64,000 nucleotides of DNA, taken from assembly GCA_017302835.1 (NCBI GenBank), contig JAFLCC010000006.1, positions 186,001-250,000 of the forward strand. The letters run 5' to 3'. Every line of letters starts with the position of its first letter. Within the stretch, counting starts at the first letter, position 1. The notes under the pieces are model-generated. The model made no database searches and was not told where the DNA came from. It was given only the letters and a program-made list of their open reading frames with translations. A program made the position numbers and the translations under genes. The stretch comes from Deltaproteobacteria bacterium. GTDB taxonomy: Bacteria; Bdellovibrionota; Bdellovibrionia; Bdellovibrionales; Bdellovibrionaceae. Below are positions 26,491-37,340 of the stretch, piece by piece.

Positions 26491-29424
26491 ATGAACAAAA
26501 TTATGTTGATACTAGGTTTGATGATCTGGAAGCCATTTCAAGTCAAAGCCATCGAACTGACGAAAGATTTTAATTTTCAAGGAAATTTGCTTAGCGACAG
26601 CACCGGGTCTCCCATAACAACAGCCACCGCCTTAGTGTTTGAAGTTTTAGATCCATCGGGAACATGCCTTTTGTATCAAGAAGCTCAGTCTGTAACTCCG
26701 GATAGCGAGGGCTTTTTTTCGGTGAAAGTAGGTAGCGGAACCAGAGCTGCAGCGGCTGTGGATGGTGGGGCCCTTTGGAAAGATATTTTCCAGAATAACA
26801 CGACGGTTTCAGCTCGTACCAATTGTTCGGGCTACACACCCGCAGCCTATGATGGAAGAAAGCTCAGAGTGACTGTAAACGGAGTGGTTTTGAGCCCTGA
26901 TTTTTCAATGTCTTCAGTTCCCATGGCGACGGTGGCAGAAAGCCTTCAAGGAAAACAACCTCAAGATTTTGTCCCAAGTTCTGGAAATGGGATGGTGAAC
27001 GGGTCATTAAAATTGTTGAATCAAAGTCCTCTTAAATTTCAGGATTTCGCAGGCACGAACTCTGTGAATTTTCAAGCGCCGTCAAGTTTGTCGTCCACGA
27101 TTTTATTTACTTGGCCCAACAGTGTTGGAACCCCTGCTCAGGTTCTAGTGACCGACGGGAGTGGGAATTTAAGCTGGGTCACACCCGTCAGCAATGGAAC
27201 CTTCTCGGCACAGCCTCAGTGGAGTGGGGTTCCCTCTGGAACCAATGATCTGACCAACAAAGCCTATGTAGATGCTCTAGTGGTTGCCGGATTGCCTAAT
27301 GTGGGAACTCCAGGAACGTATAGCAAAGTGACTACAGATACAAAGGGTCGAGTGACAGCAGGAACCTCTTTGGTGGAGGCCGATATTCCCAATTTGGTTT
27401 CTGCAGGAAAAGTGAATGGAGCGGCAATAAATGTGGGAACTCTTGGAGGAAGTGCGGCCATAAACACGACGGGAAATTTAGTGACCACAGGCACAGTAAG
27501 TGGTCAAACTTTATCGGCAACTAACATGCGATTTTACAATTCGTCCAATTATTTGGAATTCACTGCGCCGACCCTTTCTGGAAACACAAGTTTTATTCTT
27601 CCCTCAGGAGACTCTACAGGGACGCAATACTTGCGCTCTGACGGTTCAGGGAATTTGTCTTGGGGAACACCAGGTGGCGCGGGAACGGTCAATACAGGTG
27701 CAGTTGATCAGCTGGCATTTTATGCAGCAGCAGGAAATACTGTTAGTGGTTTGTCCACTAGTCCTAACGGCGTTTTGGTCACCAATGGAAGTAGCACACC
27801 GTCGATATCTTCCACTCTGCCAAGCGTGGTTCAGAATAATATTTCGAGTGTTGGGAACATCACGTCGGGAACTTGGAACGGCGGTTTGATCTCAGCTCAT
27901 TATGGTGGTACGGGAATCAATAGCGGTGCGGCGGCCAATGGGACCTTGCTGATTGGTAATGGTGCGGGATTTAATTTAACAAATCTCAATCAGGCGGGTA
28001 ATCAGGGTGTCACGATCGCCAACGGATCTGGATCTATTTCCTTAGGCACCGTTCAAGATATTCGTACGACAGCGGCACCCAGTTTTTCAGGAGTGGTTTT
28101 AAATAATGCGGGAACTAATTTGTCGCAATCTGTTTCTGTGGGTACTTCTTATGGGATAACTTGGCCAGGTACGGTAGCTTCAACCGCTGGTTCGGTGCTG
28201 ACTTCGACTTCGGGAGGATTGCTCAGCTGGACACCTTCTATCCCCGCAGTGAATGGAGGAACAGGACAGACCTTCTACGCAACGGGCGATTTGCTCTATG
28301 CCTCTTCACCTTCAACTCTTGCGAAGTTATCATCAGGAACCAATGGGTTTGTTTTAACAAGCAATGGAGCAGGAACGGCGCCATCGTGGCAAGGTCTTCC
28401 AGCGGAATCTCTTTCAAGTTTAACACCGGCAGTGAGTTCTAATGTAATAGATAACTTAAATTTTGCACAAAACTGGAATTGGTCCACAGCTAATACTCAA
28501 ACGCCACTGAGTCTAACGGCGAACTCACTGACTACAGGTACGGCCCTTAATATTTCCACTTCAAGCAACACACTGAATTCCTCTAATGGTTTGTTGAGCG
28601 TGGTGAATTCAGGAACATCAACGGCAGGTGTTTTTGCAAAGTTACAAGCTAATTCCGCTGGAGGCTCTGGAATGACCTTGCTCACAAATGGATATGTAGG
28701 GATGGGAACAAGTACACCTATCGCCCTTTTTCATGCTAGTTCAAACTCGATGACAAATGCCATAGTGACTGGGGGTGCTGGTTCAAAAGCAGAACTTTTG
28801 TTAACTGGACCCTCCGGTTCCAATTTCCCTGGAGTCAATTTAAGTTATATGGATTCATCTGGAAATTTTCAGTTGGGAAAGGTAACGAATGGTTCTTCAA
28901 ACACCACCTATCCATGGCTTGAAATTAATGGAGCTTCTGGTTTTTTTAAGATGGCATCAAATAGCGCCAGCGTGGGTGCCAAGTTATCCTTAATCCGGGT
29001 TAATAATGTTTCAACAAATTTAAATGGAAACGTACTAGGTAATCTTAATTTTGAGGGCTACAATGGATCAGGAAATTCGAATGCTGGAGCGGGTTTGTCG
29101 GCCATCACAACGGAAAACTGGGCACTTGCATCTAATGGCACCGCGCTTATTTTTAAATCCACATCGAATGGTTCGTCAACTTCGACAGAGAGAATGCGAG
29201 TAGATCAAAATGGGAACATTGGTATTGGAACAACAACACCTCAAACATCTTTGGACGTTGCAGGTGTTATTAAAGTAGCAAAGTATGCCTCTCAGCCATT
29301 TGCTTGTGATGCGGCCCACGACAGTTCGCTTGCTATCACCTCGGGTTATCGCCAATGTGTATGCAAAGGTGGAGCAACTACTTGGGTTTTTACCAGTGAT
29401 GGCACCACCCCATGTACTTGGTAA
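26491..29424 (+). CDS. Secreted tail-fibre-like adhesin, 977 aa
   Basis: There is a signal peptide (MNKIMLILGLMIWKPFQVKA) and an N-terminal beta domain (about 22-160; FNFQGNLLSDSTGSP). A long repetitive Ser/Thr/Gly/Asn stalk follows with motifs known from phage tail fibres and similar trimeric fibres: VNGGTGQT, GTLLIGNGAGF, SSGTNGFVLTSNGAGTAPSWQ, GMGTSTPIALFHAS and GIGTTTPQTSLDVAG. It ends in a small cysteine-containing tip (ACDAAHDS ... CVCKGG ... PCTW). No terminal endosialidase-type chaperone domain is visible. Mosaic fibre adhesins of this general build are known in Bdellovibrio, where they help to recognise prey; assignment to that group is inference. A ribosome binding site (AAGGAG) precedes the ATG. 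Confidence 0.72.
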   Translation: MNKIMLILGLMIWKPFQVKAIELTKDFNFQGNLLSDSTGSPITTATALVFEVLDPSGTCLLYQEAQSVTPDSEGFFSVKVGSGTRAAAAVDGGALWKDIFQNNTTVSARTNCSGYTPAAYDGRKLRVTVNGVVLSPDFSMSSVPMATVAESLQGKQPQDFVPSSGNGMVNGSLKLLNQSPLKFQDFAGTNSVNFQAPSSLSSTILFTWPNSVGTPAQVLVTDGSGNLSWVTPVSNGTFSAQPQWSGVPSGTNDLTNKAYVDALVVAGLPNVGTPGTYSKVTTDTKGRVTAGTSLVEADIPNLVSAGKVNGAAINVGTLGGSAAINTTGNLVTTGTVSGQTLSATNMRFYNSSNYLEFTAPTLSGNTSFILPSGDSTGTQYLRSDGSGNLSWGTPGGAGTVNTGAVDQLAFYAAAGNTVSGLSTSPNGVLVTNGSSTPSISSTLPSVVQNNISSVGNITSGTWNGGLISAHYGGTGINSGAAANGTLLIGNGAGFNLTNLNQAGNQGVTIANGSGSISLGTVQDIRTTAAPSFSGVVLNNAGTNLSQSVSVGTSYGITWPGTVASTAGSVLTSTSGGLLSWTPSIPAVNGGTGQTFYATGDLLYASSPSTLAKLSSGTNGFVLTSNGAGTAPSWQGLPAESLSSLTPAVSSNVIDNLNFAQNWNWSTANTQTPLSLTANSLTTGTALNISTSSNTLNSSNGLLSVVNSGTSTAGVFAKLQANSAGGSGMTLLTNGYVGMGTSTPIALFHASSNSMTNAIVTGGAGSKAELLLTGPSGSNFPGVNLSYMDSSGNFQLGKVTNGSSNTTYPWLEINGASGFFKMASNSASVGAKLSLIRVNNVSTNLNGNVLGNLNFEGYNGSGNSNAGAGLSAITTENWALASNGTALIFKSTSNGSSTSTERMRVDQNGNIGIGTTTPQTSLDVAGVIKVAKYASQPFACDAAHDSSLAITSGYRQCVCKGGATTWVFTSDGTTPCTW

Positions 29425-29556
29425 ATTTTTGACTTCTGAGTGCTTACCAGCGAATTAAATTCAAAATTTAAATTGAATTCAGTGAAAAAAAAAATTAGGG
29501 TAGTTCTTCACGAAAATTTCTTTTTTGTTTTATTTAAATGAGGATGTAGAAAAAAA

Positions 29557-30513
29557 ATGAAGGTGATAGATCATATTCATAAAACGCTAGCCAAAAACTC
29601 GGGACCTGAATTTAGCTATGAAATAGTTCCTCCTCCGCGGGGAAGATCGGTTAAAGACATTATCGATATCGTCGAAGGACTTTCAGATGTGGAGCCTCAG
29701 TGGATAGATGTCACTAGTCATGCTTCCAGTGCCTATTATCTTGAAAATAATGATGGAAGTATCCAAAAAAAAACCTATCGTAAAAGACCAGGGACTTTAG
29801 GTATCTGTGGGATCATTCAAAATCGTTTTCGTATTGATACGGTGGCTCACATTTTGTGTCAGGGCTTTACGAAGGAAGAGACTGAAGATGCCTTGATTGA
29901 GCTGAATTTTTTAGGCATCCATAACGTTTTGGCTTTAAGGGGAGATTCTTTGAATTATAGCAAAGAAATTTCTAAAAACCGATCAGTTAATCAGTATGCT
30001 GCAGATTTGGTGGAACAAATAAATGGCTTAAAACAGGGCAAATTTATAGAAGATATTTCCAATAGCACCCCTTTGGACTACTGTATTGGCGTGGCTGGTT
30101 ATCCTGAAAAACATTTTGAGGCAGCCAATTTTAAGACGGATATCTTAAATCTAAAAAAGAAAGTGGATGCCGGTGCTGACTACTTGGTAACCCAGATGTT
30201 TTTTGATAATAAAAGTTTCTATTCATTTAAAGCCGCTTGTCTCGAAGCTGGCATCCATGTTCCCATTATCCCAGGATTGAAAATCATTCGGAGTGCTGTT
30301 CAGTTAAAAACAATTCCCAAGACATTTAATGTTGATTTGCCAGAAGTTCTTGTCGATGAAATTTTAGAAACCCCAGGGTCGGCAGAAGAAATTGGCTTGT
30401 CTTGGGCCCAAAAACAAGTTGAGGATTTAGTCAATAAAGGTGAAAAAAATATTCATTTTTATATTATGAATGATACCAACTTGGTTCTCGATTTGGTTCA
30501 TAAAATTAAATAA
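29557..30513 (+). CDS. metF: Methylenetetrahydrofolate reductase, 318 aa
   Basis: A TIM-barrel flavoprotein that reduces 5,10-methylene-THF to 5-methyl-THF. Seen are FSYEIVPPPRGRS at the N-terminus with the catalytic Glu, DVTSHAS, NVLALRGDS, VAGYPEKH, and GADYLVTQMFFDN followed by PIIPGLKII. The length is near the usual 290-310. It is 31 nt upstream of metH, which uses its product, so the two form a methionine-synthesis operon. No SAM riboswitch or T-box was recognised in the 132 nt upstream. Confidence 0.96.
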   Translation: MKVIDHIHKTLAKNSGPEFSYEIVPPPRGRSVKDIIDIVEGLSDVEPQWIDVTSHASSAYYLENNDGSIQKKTYRKRPGTLGICGIIQNRFRIDTVAHILCQGFTKEETEDALIELNFLGIHNVLALRGDSLNYSKEISKNRSVNQYAADLVEQINGLKQGKFIEDISNSTPLDYCIGVAGYPEKHFEAANFKTDILNLKKKVDAGADYLVTQMFFDNKSFYSFKAACLEAGIHVPIIPGLKIIRSAVQLKTIPKTFNVDLPEVLVDEILETPGSAEEIGLSWAQKQVEDLVNKGEKNIHFYIMNDTNLVLDLVHKIK

Positions 30514-30544
30514 TCAATTCAATTATTAAATTCAAGGAAGTGAA

Positions 30545-33500
30545 ATGTTAGCTCGTCTTAAGAAAAGTTCTGTTCTCTTAGAACTCGAAGAGAAATTAAA
30601 TAATGAAATTTTGATACTCGACGGTGCCATGGGCACTATGATTCAACAATACCGTTTGGAAGAAAAAGATTTTAGAAAAGGCTATTTTGAAAAACATGGA
30701 AAAGATTTAAAGGGAAATAATGATTTATTGTGCCTGACTCGACCAGAGATCATTCGACAAATTCACTTAGAATATTTGCAATCGGGAGCCGACATTATTG
30801 AGACGAATACCTTTAATGCCAACAGCTTATCCCAAGCTGATTATGGACTTGAGCGGGAGGTGCGACAACTCAATTTGGCGGCAGTGAAAGTGGCCAAAGA
30901 AGCCCAAGAAATCTTTTTTAAACAAACGGGAAAAAAGACCTATCTTGCTGGCGCCATTGGTCCTACCAGCAAAACGGCCTCACTTTCTCCTGATGTTCAA
31001 CGACCTGAATACAGGGCTGTCAGTTTTGATGATTTAGTCAAATGTTATCAAGAACAAGTTGAGTGTTTGCTTGAAGCCGGAGTGGATATTTTATTGCCAG
31101 AAACCACCTTTGATACATTAAATTTAAAAGCGTGTTTATTCGCCATTGAAAAAGTTCAACAAAAATTTAAAGTTAAATTTCCGTTGATGATTTCAGTCAC
31201 CATCACGGATCTTTCAGGAAGAACTCTTTCTGGCCAAACAATCAAAGCCTTTTGGTATAGCATCATGCATGCTGATCCTTTAAGTGTTGGAATCAATTGT
31301 GCCTTGGGCGCCAAAGAAATGAAGCCTTACATTCAAGAGCTCAGCCAATTAGCCGATTGCTATATCAGCTGCTATCCCAATGCGGGCCTGCCCAATCCCT
31401 TATCTCCAACAGGTTATGATGAAACTCCTGAATCGATTGCCTTCGAACTCGGTCAGATGAGCGCTGCTGGATTCGTAAATATCGTTGGTGGCTGCTGTGG
31501 AACCACACCCTTACATATCAAGGCTATTGCGGAAAGAATTAAAAAAGATTCACCTCGCACACGGCAACCTCGAACTTTATCTTTAAAACTTTCGGGGTTA
31601 GAGCCACTGGAGTCCCCGACTTCGGGAGAGCGTTCTTTTCTGATGGTAGGAGAGCGAACCAATGTGACAGGGTCCCCTAAATTTTCTAAATTGATCAAAG
31701 AAAATAAAATGAACGAGGCATTGGTTGTTGCCAGACAACAGGTGGAAAGTGGTGCGAACATCTTAGATGTTAACTTTGATGAAGGAATGATGGACTCTCA
31801 ACAGTTGATGACTCGTTTTTTAAATTTAATCATGTCTGAGCCCGAAATCTCTAAAATCCCCATTATGATTGATTCTTCAAAGTGGGAGGTTCTTGAGGCT
31901 GGTCTCAAATGCCTGCAGGGGAAAAGTGTGGTCAACTCCATTTCCTTGAAAGAAGGCGAAGAAAAATTTTTAGAACAAGCAAGTCTGATTAAACAATATG
32001 GTGCTAGCCTTGTGGTGATGGCTTTTGATGAAAAGGGCCAGGCGGTGACGGTTGAAGAGAAATTAAGTATCTGTCGACGAGCCTTTGAATTACTCACTGA
32101 AAAACTGCAGTTTAGACCCGAGGATATTATTTTTGATCCGAATGTCTTAACCATTGCCACAGGGATGGAAGAACACAATGCCTATGCCCTTCATTTTATC
32201 GAAGCGGTGAGGCAAATTAAGTTAGCCTGTCCTGGCTGTTTAGTGTCGGGTGGCATTTCAAATCTATCCTTTTCATTCCGTGGAAATAACCATATTCGTG
32301 AGGCTCTCCATAGCGTCTTTTTATACCATGCCATCAAAGCGGGACTCGATATGGGTATCGTCAATGCAGGGATGTTGGAAATATATGAAAATATAAAACC
32401 TGAATTAAAAAATTTGTGTGAAGAGGTGATTTTAAATACCTCAAAGGATGGATCTGAAAAACTCATTCATTATGCAGAACCCTTCATTAAATCAACTGAT
32501 TCGGGTGAAAAAGCCAAAAAAACAGAAGATTGGCGATCTTTGCCCTTGGAGGAACGGATCTCCCACGCAATGGTCAAGGGTATTGACTCCTATATTGAAA
32601 TCGATACGGAAGCCGCACGATTGCAGCTAGCCATTCCTTTGAAAGTGATCGAAGGCCCTTTAATGAAAGGCATGAAAATCGTTGGCGAGCTTTTTGGTCA
32701 GGGGAAAATGTTTTTACCCCAAGTGGTAAAAAGCGCCCGGGTGATGAAAAAAGCGGTTGCTTATTTGGAGCCATTTATCGAAAAAGAAAAAGACCCTTCG
32801 GCGGTTCAGTCAGAGGCCCCTGTTTTTGTTATCGCCACAGTTAAAGGAGATGTCCATGATATCGGAAAAAATATTGTGGGAGTTGTTCTTTCTTGTAATG
32901 GATTTAAAGTTATTGATTTGGGAGTGATGGTTTCCATTCAAAAAATTATAGAAGAATCTAAAAAGCATAAAGCAGATCTTATAGGTTTATCAGGATTGAT
33001 AACACCTTCTTTGGAAGAAATGATTTTTAATGCCGACCAATTAAGGGATCATGCTTTTAAAATTCCCTTATTGATCGGTGGGGCTACCACTTCTAAAGTT
33101 CATACGGCTGTCAAGATTGACCCTCATTATCCTGGTCCTGTGGTTCATGTCAGCGATGCCTCTCTGGTGATGGAAGCTTGTTCCTTGTTGCTGGGTTCTA
33201 AAAAAGAAGAACACCGCTTGAAAATTAAAGAAGAGTATAAGGTCATCCGCGAGAGTTACCTTCAAAATCAAAAAGATAAAAAAAGCGATATTCTTTCTTT
33301 GTCAGAAGCTAGAAAAAACAAGTTTGTTTGGGTTTCTGAAAAAGCGCAAATCGAAAAACCAGAAAGACTGGGGATTTTTGAATGGAATCCAGGTATCGAA
33401 GAGATCCTATCTTATGTGGATTGGTCTCCATTTTTTTGGGCCTGGGAATTAAAGGGCTTATATCCTCAAATTTTCCAAAATCCAAAAACAGGAGAGGAAG

Positions 33501-34249
33501 CGCAAAAACTTTTTGCTTCAGCTCAAGAGATGTTAGAAGTTTGGCGGTCAAAGAAAAATCTAAATCTCAAGGTGCTCATAGGTGTTTTCCCAGCGCAAAG
33601 TGAAAATGAAACGGTTATTCTTGAAGGCCCCGAGGGGCAAACCACGGAATTTCATTTTTTGCGCCAGCAAAGAAAAAATGAAGTCAATCAAGGGATTCAT
33701 TATTGCTTGAGTGATTTTATTAGTCCTGGCTCTGAAAAATCTGAAAAAGATTATTTAGGTTGTTTTGTCGTAAGCGCTGGACCTCAAATTGAAATCATGG
33801 CTTCTGAATTTGAAAAAAATCATGATGACTTTAACTCTATTCTGGTAAAAGCCCTAGGTGATCGCCTAGCAGAGGCCTTAGCGGAATGGGCTCATCAAAA
33901 AGTCAGAAGCTTTTTCAACTTTGGAAAAAATGAAAATCTAAGTCCACAGGATTTGGTGAATGAAAAATACCGCGGAATCAGGCCGGCACCAGGGTACCCA
34001 GCCTGTCCAGATCACTTGGCCAAATTTGATATTTGGAAACTACTCAATGTAGAGCAGCGAATCGGAGTCAAACTCACAGAATCAGCAGCCATGTGGCCAG
34101 CCAGCTCGGTGAGTGGTTTTTACTTCTTCCATCCCGAAGCTAAGTATTTCCATGTCGGCAAAATCGGCGATGATCAACTTCAGGACCAGATTCAACGACG
34201 AAAGCTAGCACCCGAATTACTAAAGAAGTGGTTATCACCAGTGTTGTAG
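30545..34249 (+). CDS. metH: Cobalamin-dependent methionine synthase, 1234 aa
   Basis: All four modules are present. The homocysteine domain has [11 protein letters not shown] and zinc ligands in GINCALGA and VGGCCGTTP. The folate domain has [13 protein letters not shown] and later PNVLTIATG. The cobalamin domain has [19 protein letters not shown] with the cobalt-ligand His. The reactivation domain has the SAM-binding [15 protein letters not shown] near residue 1150. Full length. The enzyme transfers the methyl of 5-methyl-THF to homocysteine and needs B12, which must be imported or made elsewhere; no cobalamin riboswitch was seen. AAGGAAGTGAA precedes the ATG. Confidence 0.97.
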   Translation: MLARLKKSSVLLELEEKLNNEILILDGAMGTMIQQYRLEEKDFRKGYFEKHGKDLKGNNDLLCLTRPEIIRQIHLEYLQSGADIIETNTFNANSLSQADYGLEREVRQLNLAAVKVAKEAQEIFFKQTGKKTYLAGAIGPTSKTASLSPDVQRPEYRAVSFDDLVKCYQEQVECLLEAGVDILLPETTFDTLNLKACLFAIEKVQQKFKVKFPLMISVTITDLSGRTLSGQTIKAFWYSIMHADPLSVGINCALGAKEMKPYIQELSQLADCYISCYPNAGLPNPLSPTGYDETPESIAFELGQMSAAGFVNIVGGCCGTTPLHIKAIAERIKKDSPRTRQPRTLSLKLSGLEPLESPTSGERSFLMVGERTNVTGSPKFSKLIKENKMNEALVVARQQVESGANILDVNFDEGMMDSQQLMTRFLNLIMSEPEISKIPIMIDSSKWEVLEAGLKCLQGKSVVNSISLKEGEEKFLEQASLIKQYGASLVVMAFDEKGQAVTVEEKLSICRRAFELLTEKLQFRPEDIIFDPNVLTIATGMEEHNAYALHFIEAVRQIKLACPGCLVSGGISNLSFSFRGNNHIREALHSVFLYHAIKAGLDMGIVNAGMLEIYENIKPELKNLCEEVILNTSKDGSEKLIHYAEPFIKSTDSGEKAKKTEDWRSLPLEERISHAMVKGIDSYIEIDTEAARLQLAIPLKVIEGPLMKGMKIVGELFGQGKMFLPQVVKSARVMKKAVAYLEPFIEKEKDPSAVQSEAPVFVIATVKGDVHDIGKNIVGVVLSCNGFKVIDLGVMVSIQKIIEESKKHKADLIGLSGLITPSLEEMIFNADQLRDHAFKIPLLIGGATTSKVHTAVKIDPHYPGPVVHVSDASLVMEACSLLLGSKKEEHRLKIKEEYKVIRESYLQNQKDKKSDILSLSEARKNKFVWVSEKAQIEKPERLGIFEWNPGIEEILSYVDWSPFFWAWELKGLYPQIFQNPKTGEEAQKLFASAQEMLEVWRSKKNLNLKVLIGVFPAQSENETVILEGPEGQTTEFHFLRQQRKNEVNQGIHYCLSDFISPGSEKSEKDYLGCFVVSAGPQIEIMASEFEKNHDDFNSILVKALGDRLAEALAEWAHQKVRSFFNFGKNENLSPQDLVNEKYRGIRPAPGYPACPDHLAKFDIWKLLNVEQRIGVKLTESAAMWPASSVSGFYFFHPEAKYFHVGKIGDDQLQDQIQRRKLAPELLKKWLSPVL

Positions 34250-34377
34250 CTAGCTTATGATTTCTTTTTTCTCGTGCGGAGCGCAGGCACAAAAACATTT
34301 TTAAAGAGTGGAAAAATCAGTAATCTTCTGATATGGGTAACACCTGGGCACGGCCCAGGACCTTTGAGGATGTTCAT

Positions 34378-35370
34378 ATGAATGTGTTAGTTACTGGTGG
34401 AGCTGGTTATATTGGTTCATTTGTCAGTCATCGATTGATTGAGCAGGGTCATTTTGTTGTTGTTTATGACAATTTTTCTACGGGTTTTAAAGAATCTTTG
34501 CATCCTAAATGTAAATTTGTATTAGGGGATGTGAGGGATCGGGAACTGCCAGCACGAGTGATGAAGGATAATAAAATCGATGTGCTAATGCATTTTGCGG
34601 CGAAACTAAATGCCCCTGAATCGGTAGACAATCCGTTAGATTATTTTGACAATAATTTTCTGGGAACATTGAACCTATTGCAGTGTTGTGAAAGAGCTGG
34701 TGTTTCCAAATTTATTTTCTCATCCACGGCGGCGGTCTATGGGGACACCCGGAAGTCATTAGTTGTTGAGACTGACAATTGTTTGCCAATAAATCCCTAT
34801 GGAGAATCCAAATACTTTTCAGAGAAGCTTCTACTTGACCAAGGAAAGGCAAGGTCTTTGAGCTTTGTTTCCTTAAGATATTTTAATGTGGCAGGAGCCA
34901 GTAGCGATTTAAAATTAGGGCAACGAACAAAAAATTCCTTTAATTTAATTAAAAATGTTTGTGAAGTGGCTTTGGGAAAAGGATCGGTCCTTGAAGTTTT
35001 TGGAAATGATTATCCAACCCCTGATGGGTCGGGGGTAAGGGATTATATTCATGTCGAGGACTTGGCTCAGGCCCACATTTTAGCTGCAGAGAAAATCGTT
35101 CAAGCGATGGGGGAACCTATTCAAGAAGTTTATAATTGTGGTTATGGAAAAGGATATTCTGTTTTGGAAATCATTAAGACTATAGAATCCATCGCCATGA
35201 AGAATATTCCCTACGAGATAAAAAAACGAAGATCTGGTGACCCAGCCTCGGTAGTTGCTGACGTTTCTAAGATTTCAAAAGAGTTGGGATGGAGACCTCA
35301 ACATCAAGATATTGAGGAAATATGTGGGTCCACTTTTAAATGGTTTCAACAACTTTCTTTTAAACTGTAA
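34378..35370 (+). CDS. galE: UDP-glucose 4-epimerase, 330 aa
   Basis: An extended SDR: TGGAGYIG at residues 6-13, FAAKLNAPESV, SSTAAVYG (115-122) with the catalytic Thr117, Tyr141-x3-Lys145 (YGESK), RYFNVAGAS and, later, DGSGVRDYIHVEDLA. This matches GalE, which interconverts UDP-glucose and UDP-galactose for surface polysaccharide. The ATG at 34378 is preceded by GAGGA at suitable distance and starts directly with the nucleotide fold; the open frame from 34333 adds 15 unrelated residues. A monocistronic gene by spacing. Confidence 0.92.
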   Translation: MNVLVTGGAGYIGSFVSHRLIEQGHFVVVYDNFSTGFKESLHPKCKFVLGDVRDRELPARVMKDNKIDVLMHFAAKLNAPESVDNPLDYFDNNFLGTLNLLQCCERAGVSKFIFSSTAAVYGDTRKSLVVETDNCLPINPYGESKYFSEKLLLDQGKARSLSFVSLRYFNVAGASSDLKLGQRTKNSFNLIKNVCEVALGKGSVLEVFGNDYPTPDGSGVRDYIHVEDLAQAHILAAEKIVQAMGEPIQEVYNCGYGKGYSVLEIIKTIESIAMKNIPYEIKKRRSGDPASVVADVSKISKELGWRPQHQDIEEICGSTFKWFQQLSFKL

Positions 35371-35557
35371 TGCCTCATTGCAAAAATAACAAAAAGTCAT
35401 AAATTAAGTTGTCTTTTTAAATTCTTATTAATAGTCTCCCGTTCAAGAACAACCGGTATATGCCAATAATAGATGAAGTTTAATAAGTTTAACTTTTCCT
35501 TCATCAAGGTTTGGCGTTTCTATAAAGCACCTTCAATGCTTAACTACGGGAGTAAAA

Positions 35558-36487
35558 ATGCGTGTGAGAAGATCTAGATCTGCTTTGATCCTAAGTCCAA
35601 TGCTTTTAACCGTTTTTCTAATTGTGACCTTCGCAATTTCCCTTAAATCCTTGGCCCTTCAGCCGCGAAATCCTTTTCGAAATCCCTCGAGTCAATATTT
35701 GCCTTACTATTCTCAAAATTTTTATTCTGCTCTGCAAATAAGTTCTAAAGATGAAAACTTAAAATATGTTTTAAAAAGTATCCTTAGAAATTATCATATT
35801 TTTAATCCTGGGCAGTTGGATACCCTAACTGAGCGTTGTCCGGCAGATAGAAGAAATTGTTATCAACAGATCTCGTTGGGGTATGAGAGGGCCAGAATCT
35901 ACTTGATGGGATATCTTTATTTGGTGAAACAACAAAATAATTATTTAATCAAAGAAGCCTATTGCAATAAGTATTATGGACCAAATGAATTTAGAGGAGG
36001 ACGAGGGCCAGCCCCCCAAACAGTTCCGGATTATAAAGTGATAAATGTGGAGCATACTTGGCCACAAAGTCGATTTAATGGAAGATATGATAAGGAATTT
36101 CAAAAAGCAGACTTGCATCATCTTTTTCCAACAGATTCTCAATTGAATGAGATTCGAAGTAACAACAAGTTTGGCGAAGTGATAAGTGATTTCAAAGCAT
36201 TGAAGTGTGGGCAATCACGTTATGGAGTAAGTAAAGCCTCTCATCGAGAGGTTTTTGAACCACCAAATCCACATAAGGGTCGAGTGGCAAGGGCCTTGTT
36301 TTATTTTTCAATTAGGTACGACCTACCTATTGATACAGAGGAAGAAGCCTTTCTCAAGAAATGGAACGCAGAATACCCGGTCGACCAAGAGGAAATCACT
36401 CGCAACGAGGAAATTTATAAAACTCAAGGGAATCGAAATCCTTTTATCGATTATCCCGAATTAGCTACGATGATTTCTGATTTTTAA
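35558..36487 (+). CDS. Secreted endonuclease I (EndA family), 309 aa
   Basis: A signal peptide (about residues 10-35) is followed by the endonuclease I domain. Key stretches are VEHTWPQSRFNG with the catalytic His and AADLHHLFPTDSQLNEIRSN-like (here KADLHHLFPTDSQLNEIRSN), the beta-beta-alpha metal site, plus NPFIDYPELA at the C-terminus. Family enzymes degrade DNA unspecifically in the periplasm or outside the cell. GGGAG precedes the ATG. In a predator this would help to digest prey DNA, which is inference. An endonuclease/exonuclease/phosphatase gene follows 39 nt downstream. Confidence 0.92.
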   Translation: MRVRRSRSALILSPMLLTVFLIVTFAISLKSLALQPRNPFRNPSSQYLPYYSQNFYSALQISSKDENLKYVLKSILRNYHIFNPGQLDTLTERCPADRRNCYQQISLGYERARIYLMGYLYLVKQQNNYLIKEAYCNKYYGPNEFRGGRGPAPQTVPDYKVINVEHTWPQSRFNGRYDKEFQKADLHHLFPTDSQLNEIRSNNKFGEVISDFKALKCGQSRYGVSKASHREVFEPPNPHKGRVARALFYFSIRYDLPIDTEEEAFLKKWNAEYPVDQEEITRNEEIYKTQGNRNPFIDYPELATMISDF

Positions 36488-36526
36488 TTGCACTGACTTT
36501 CTTTTCAAGTCTATTATGGGTATATT

Positions 36527-37252
36527 ATGGTCTTTTTTAATCACGTGAGTGTGACTGATGAAATTATAGAGTTTGGTCAACCAATTAAAAATAAAAACAA
36601 ATTAAAAGTTTTGGTTTGGAATATCTATAAAGGAAATCGAAAAGAGTTTAAATCGGAATTTTTGCGTCACTTTTCTGATTGTGATTTATTCCTTCTTCAA
36701 GAAATAGTTACCTCTGATAGAGTTCTCGAGGTTCTTAAATTTGACCCCAATATATCATGGGTTCTTGGAAGCAGTTTTGAATATAAACATAATCTGATTA
36801 AAACCGGTGTGGCCATTGGAAGTCGAATTCCAATAGAAAACCCGAGGTTGGTTCGAAGCGCTGAACAAGAATTATTTTTTTGGACTCCGAAAGTCAGCCT
36901 ATTTGTAGAAAATAAAGAATTAGATCTTTTGATTGTCTCTACCCATTTTGTTAATTTTACGACGACGGTGAGATTTAAATATTTTTTGGAAGAGCTCCTT
37001 GAAAAAATGGCTCTTCATCAGGGGAAAATCATTCTTGCAGGTGATTTTAATACTTGGAATTTCAAAAGATGGCACCAGCTTCTTAGCGGATTGGAAAAAA
37101 TCGGATTAAGGCACTGTCAATTTTCTGAAGATCATCGGCTTTTAAAACTGGATCATTTGTTTTTTAAAGGTGTTCACATTAACTCAGCTCAAATTTTAAA
37201 CAGCTGCACAGGGTCTGATCATTACCCTCTGATTTTTGAAATCGAAATCTAA
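36527..37252 (+). CDS. Endonuclease/exonuclease/phosphatase family protein, 241 aa
   Basis: The EEP fold motifs appear in order: VLVWNIYKGN, FLLQEIV with the metal-binding Glu, LLIVSTHFVNF, LAGDFNTWN with Asp and Asn, LDHLFF, and the final GSDHYPLIFEI with the catalytic His. The substrate could be DNA, a phospholipid or a sugar phosphate. No signal peptide is visible, in contrast with the endonuclease I upstream. The ribosome binding site is weak. The two may form an operon. Confidence 0.85.
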   Translation: MVFFNHVSVTDEIIEFGQPIKNKNKLKVLVWNIYKGNRKEFKSEFLRHFSDCDLFLLQEIVTSDRVLEVLKFDPNISWVLGSSFEYKHNLIKTGVAIGSRIPIENPRLVRSAEQELFFWTPKVSLFVENKELDLLIVSTHFVNFTTTVRFKYFLEELLEKMALHQGKIILAGDFNTWNFKRWHQLLSGLEKIGLRHCQFSEDHRLLKLDHLFFKGVHINSAQILNSCTGSDHYPLIFEIEI

Positions 37253-37340
37253 TTTAATATAAGGTTGACAAATTTTAATTCTTAAGGCTTTTTAGGATTT
37301 CAATTAATTATAAAAATAAAGTCTATAAGGTGGATATAAA

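Noticed and set aside
29425-29556. SAM or cobalamin riboswitch before metF-metH
   Set aside because: Only an AT-rich palindrome (AATTCAA ... TTGAATT, 29458-29479) is present; no riboswitch core could be recognised.
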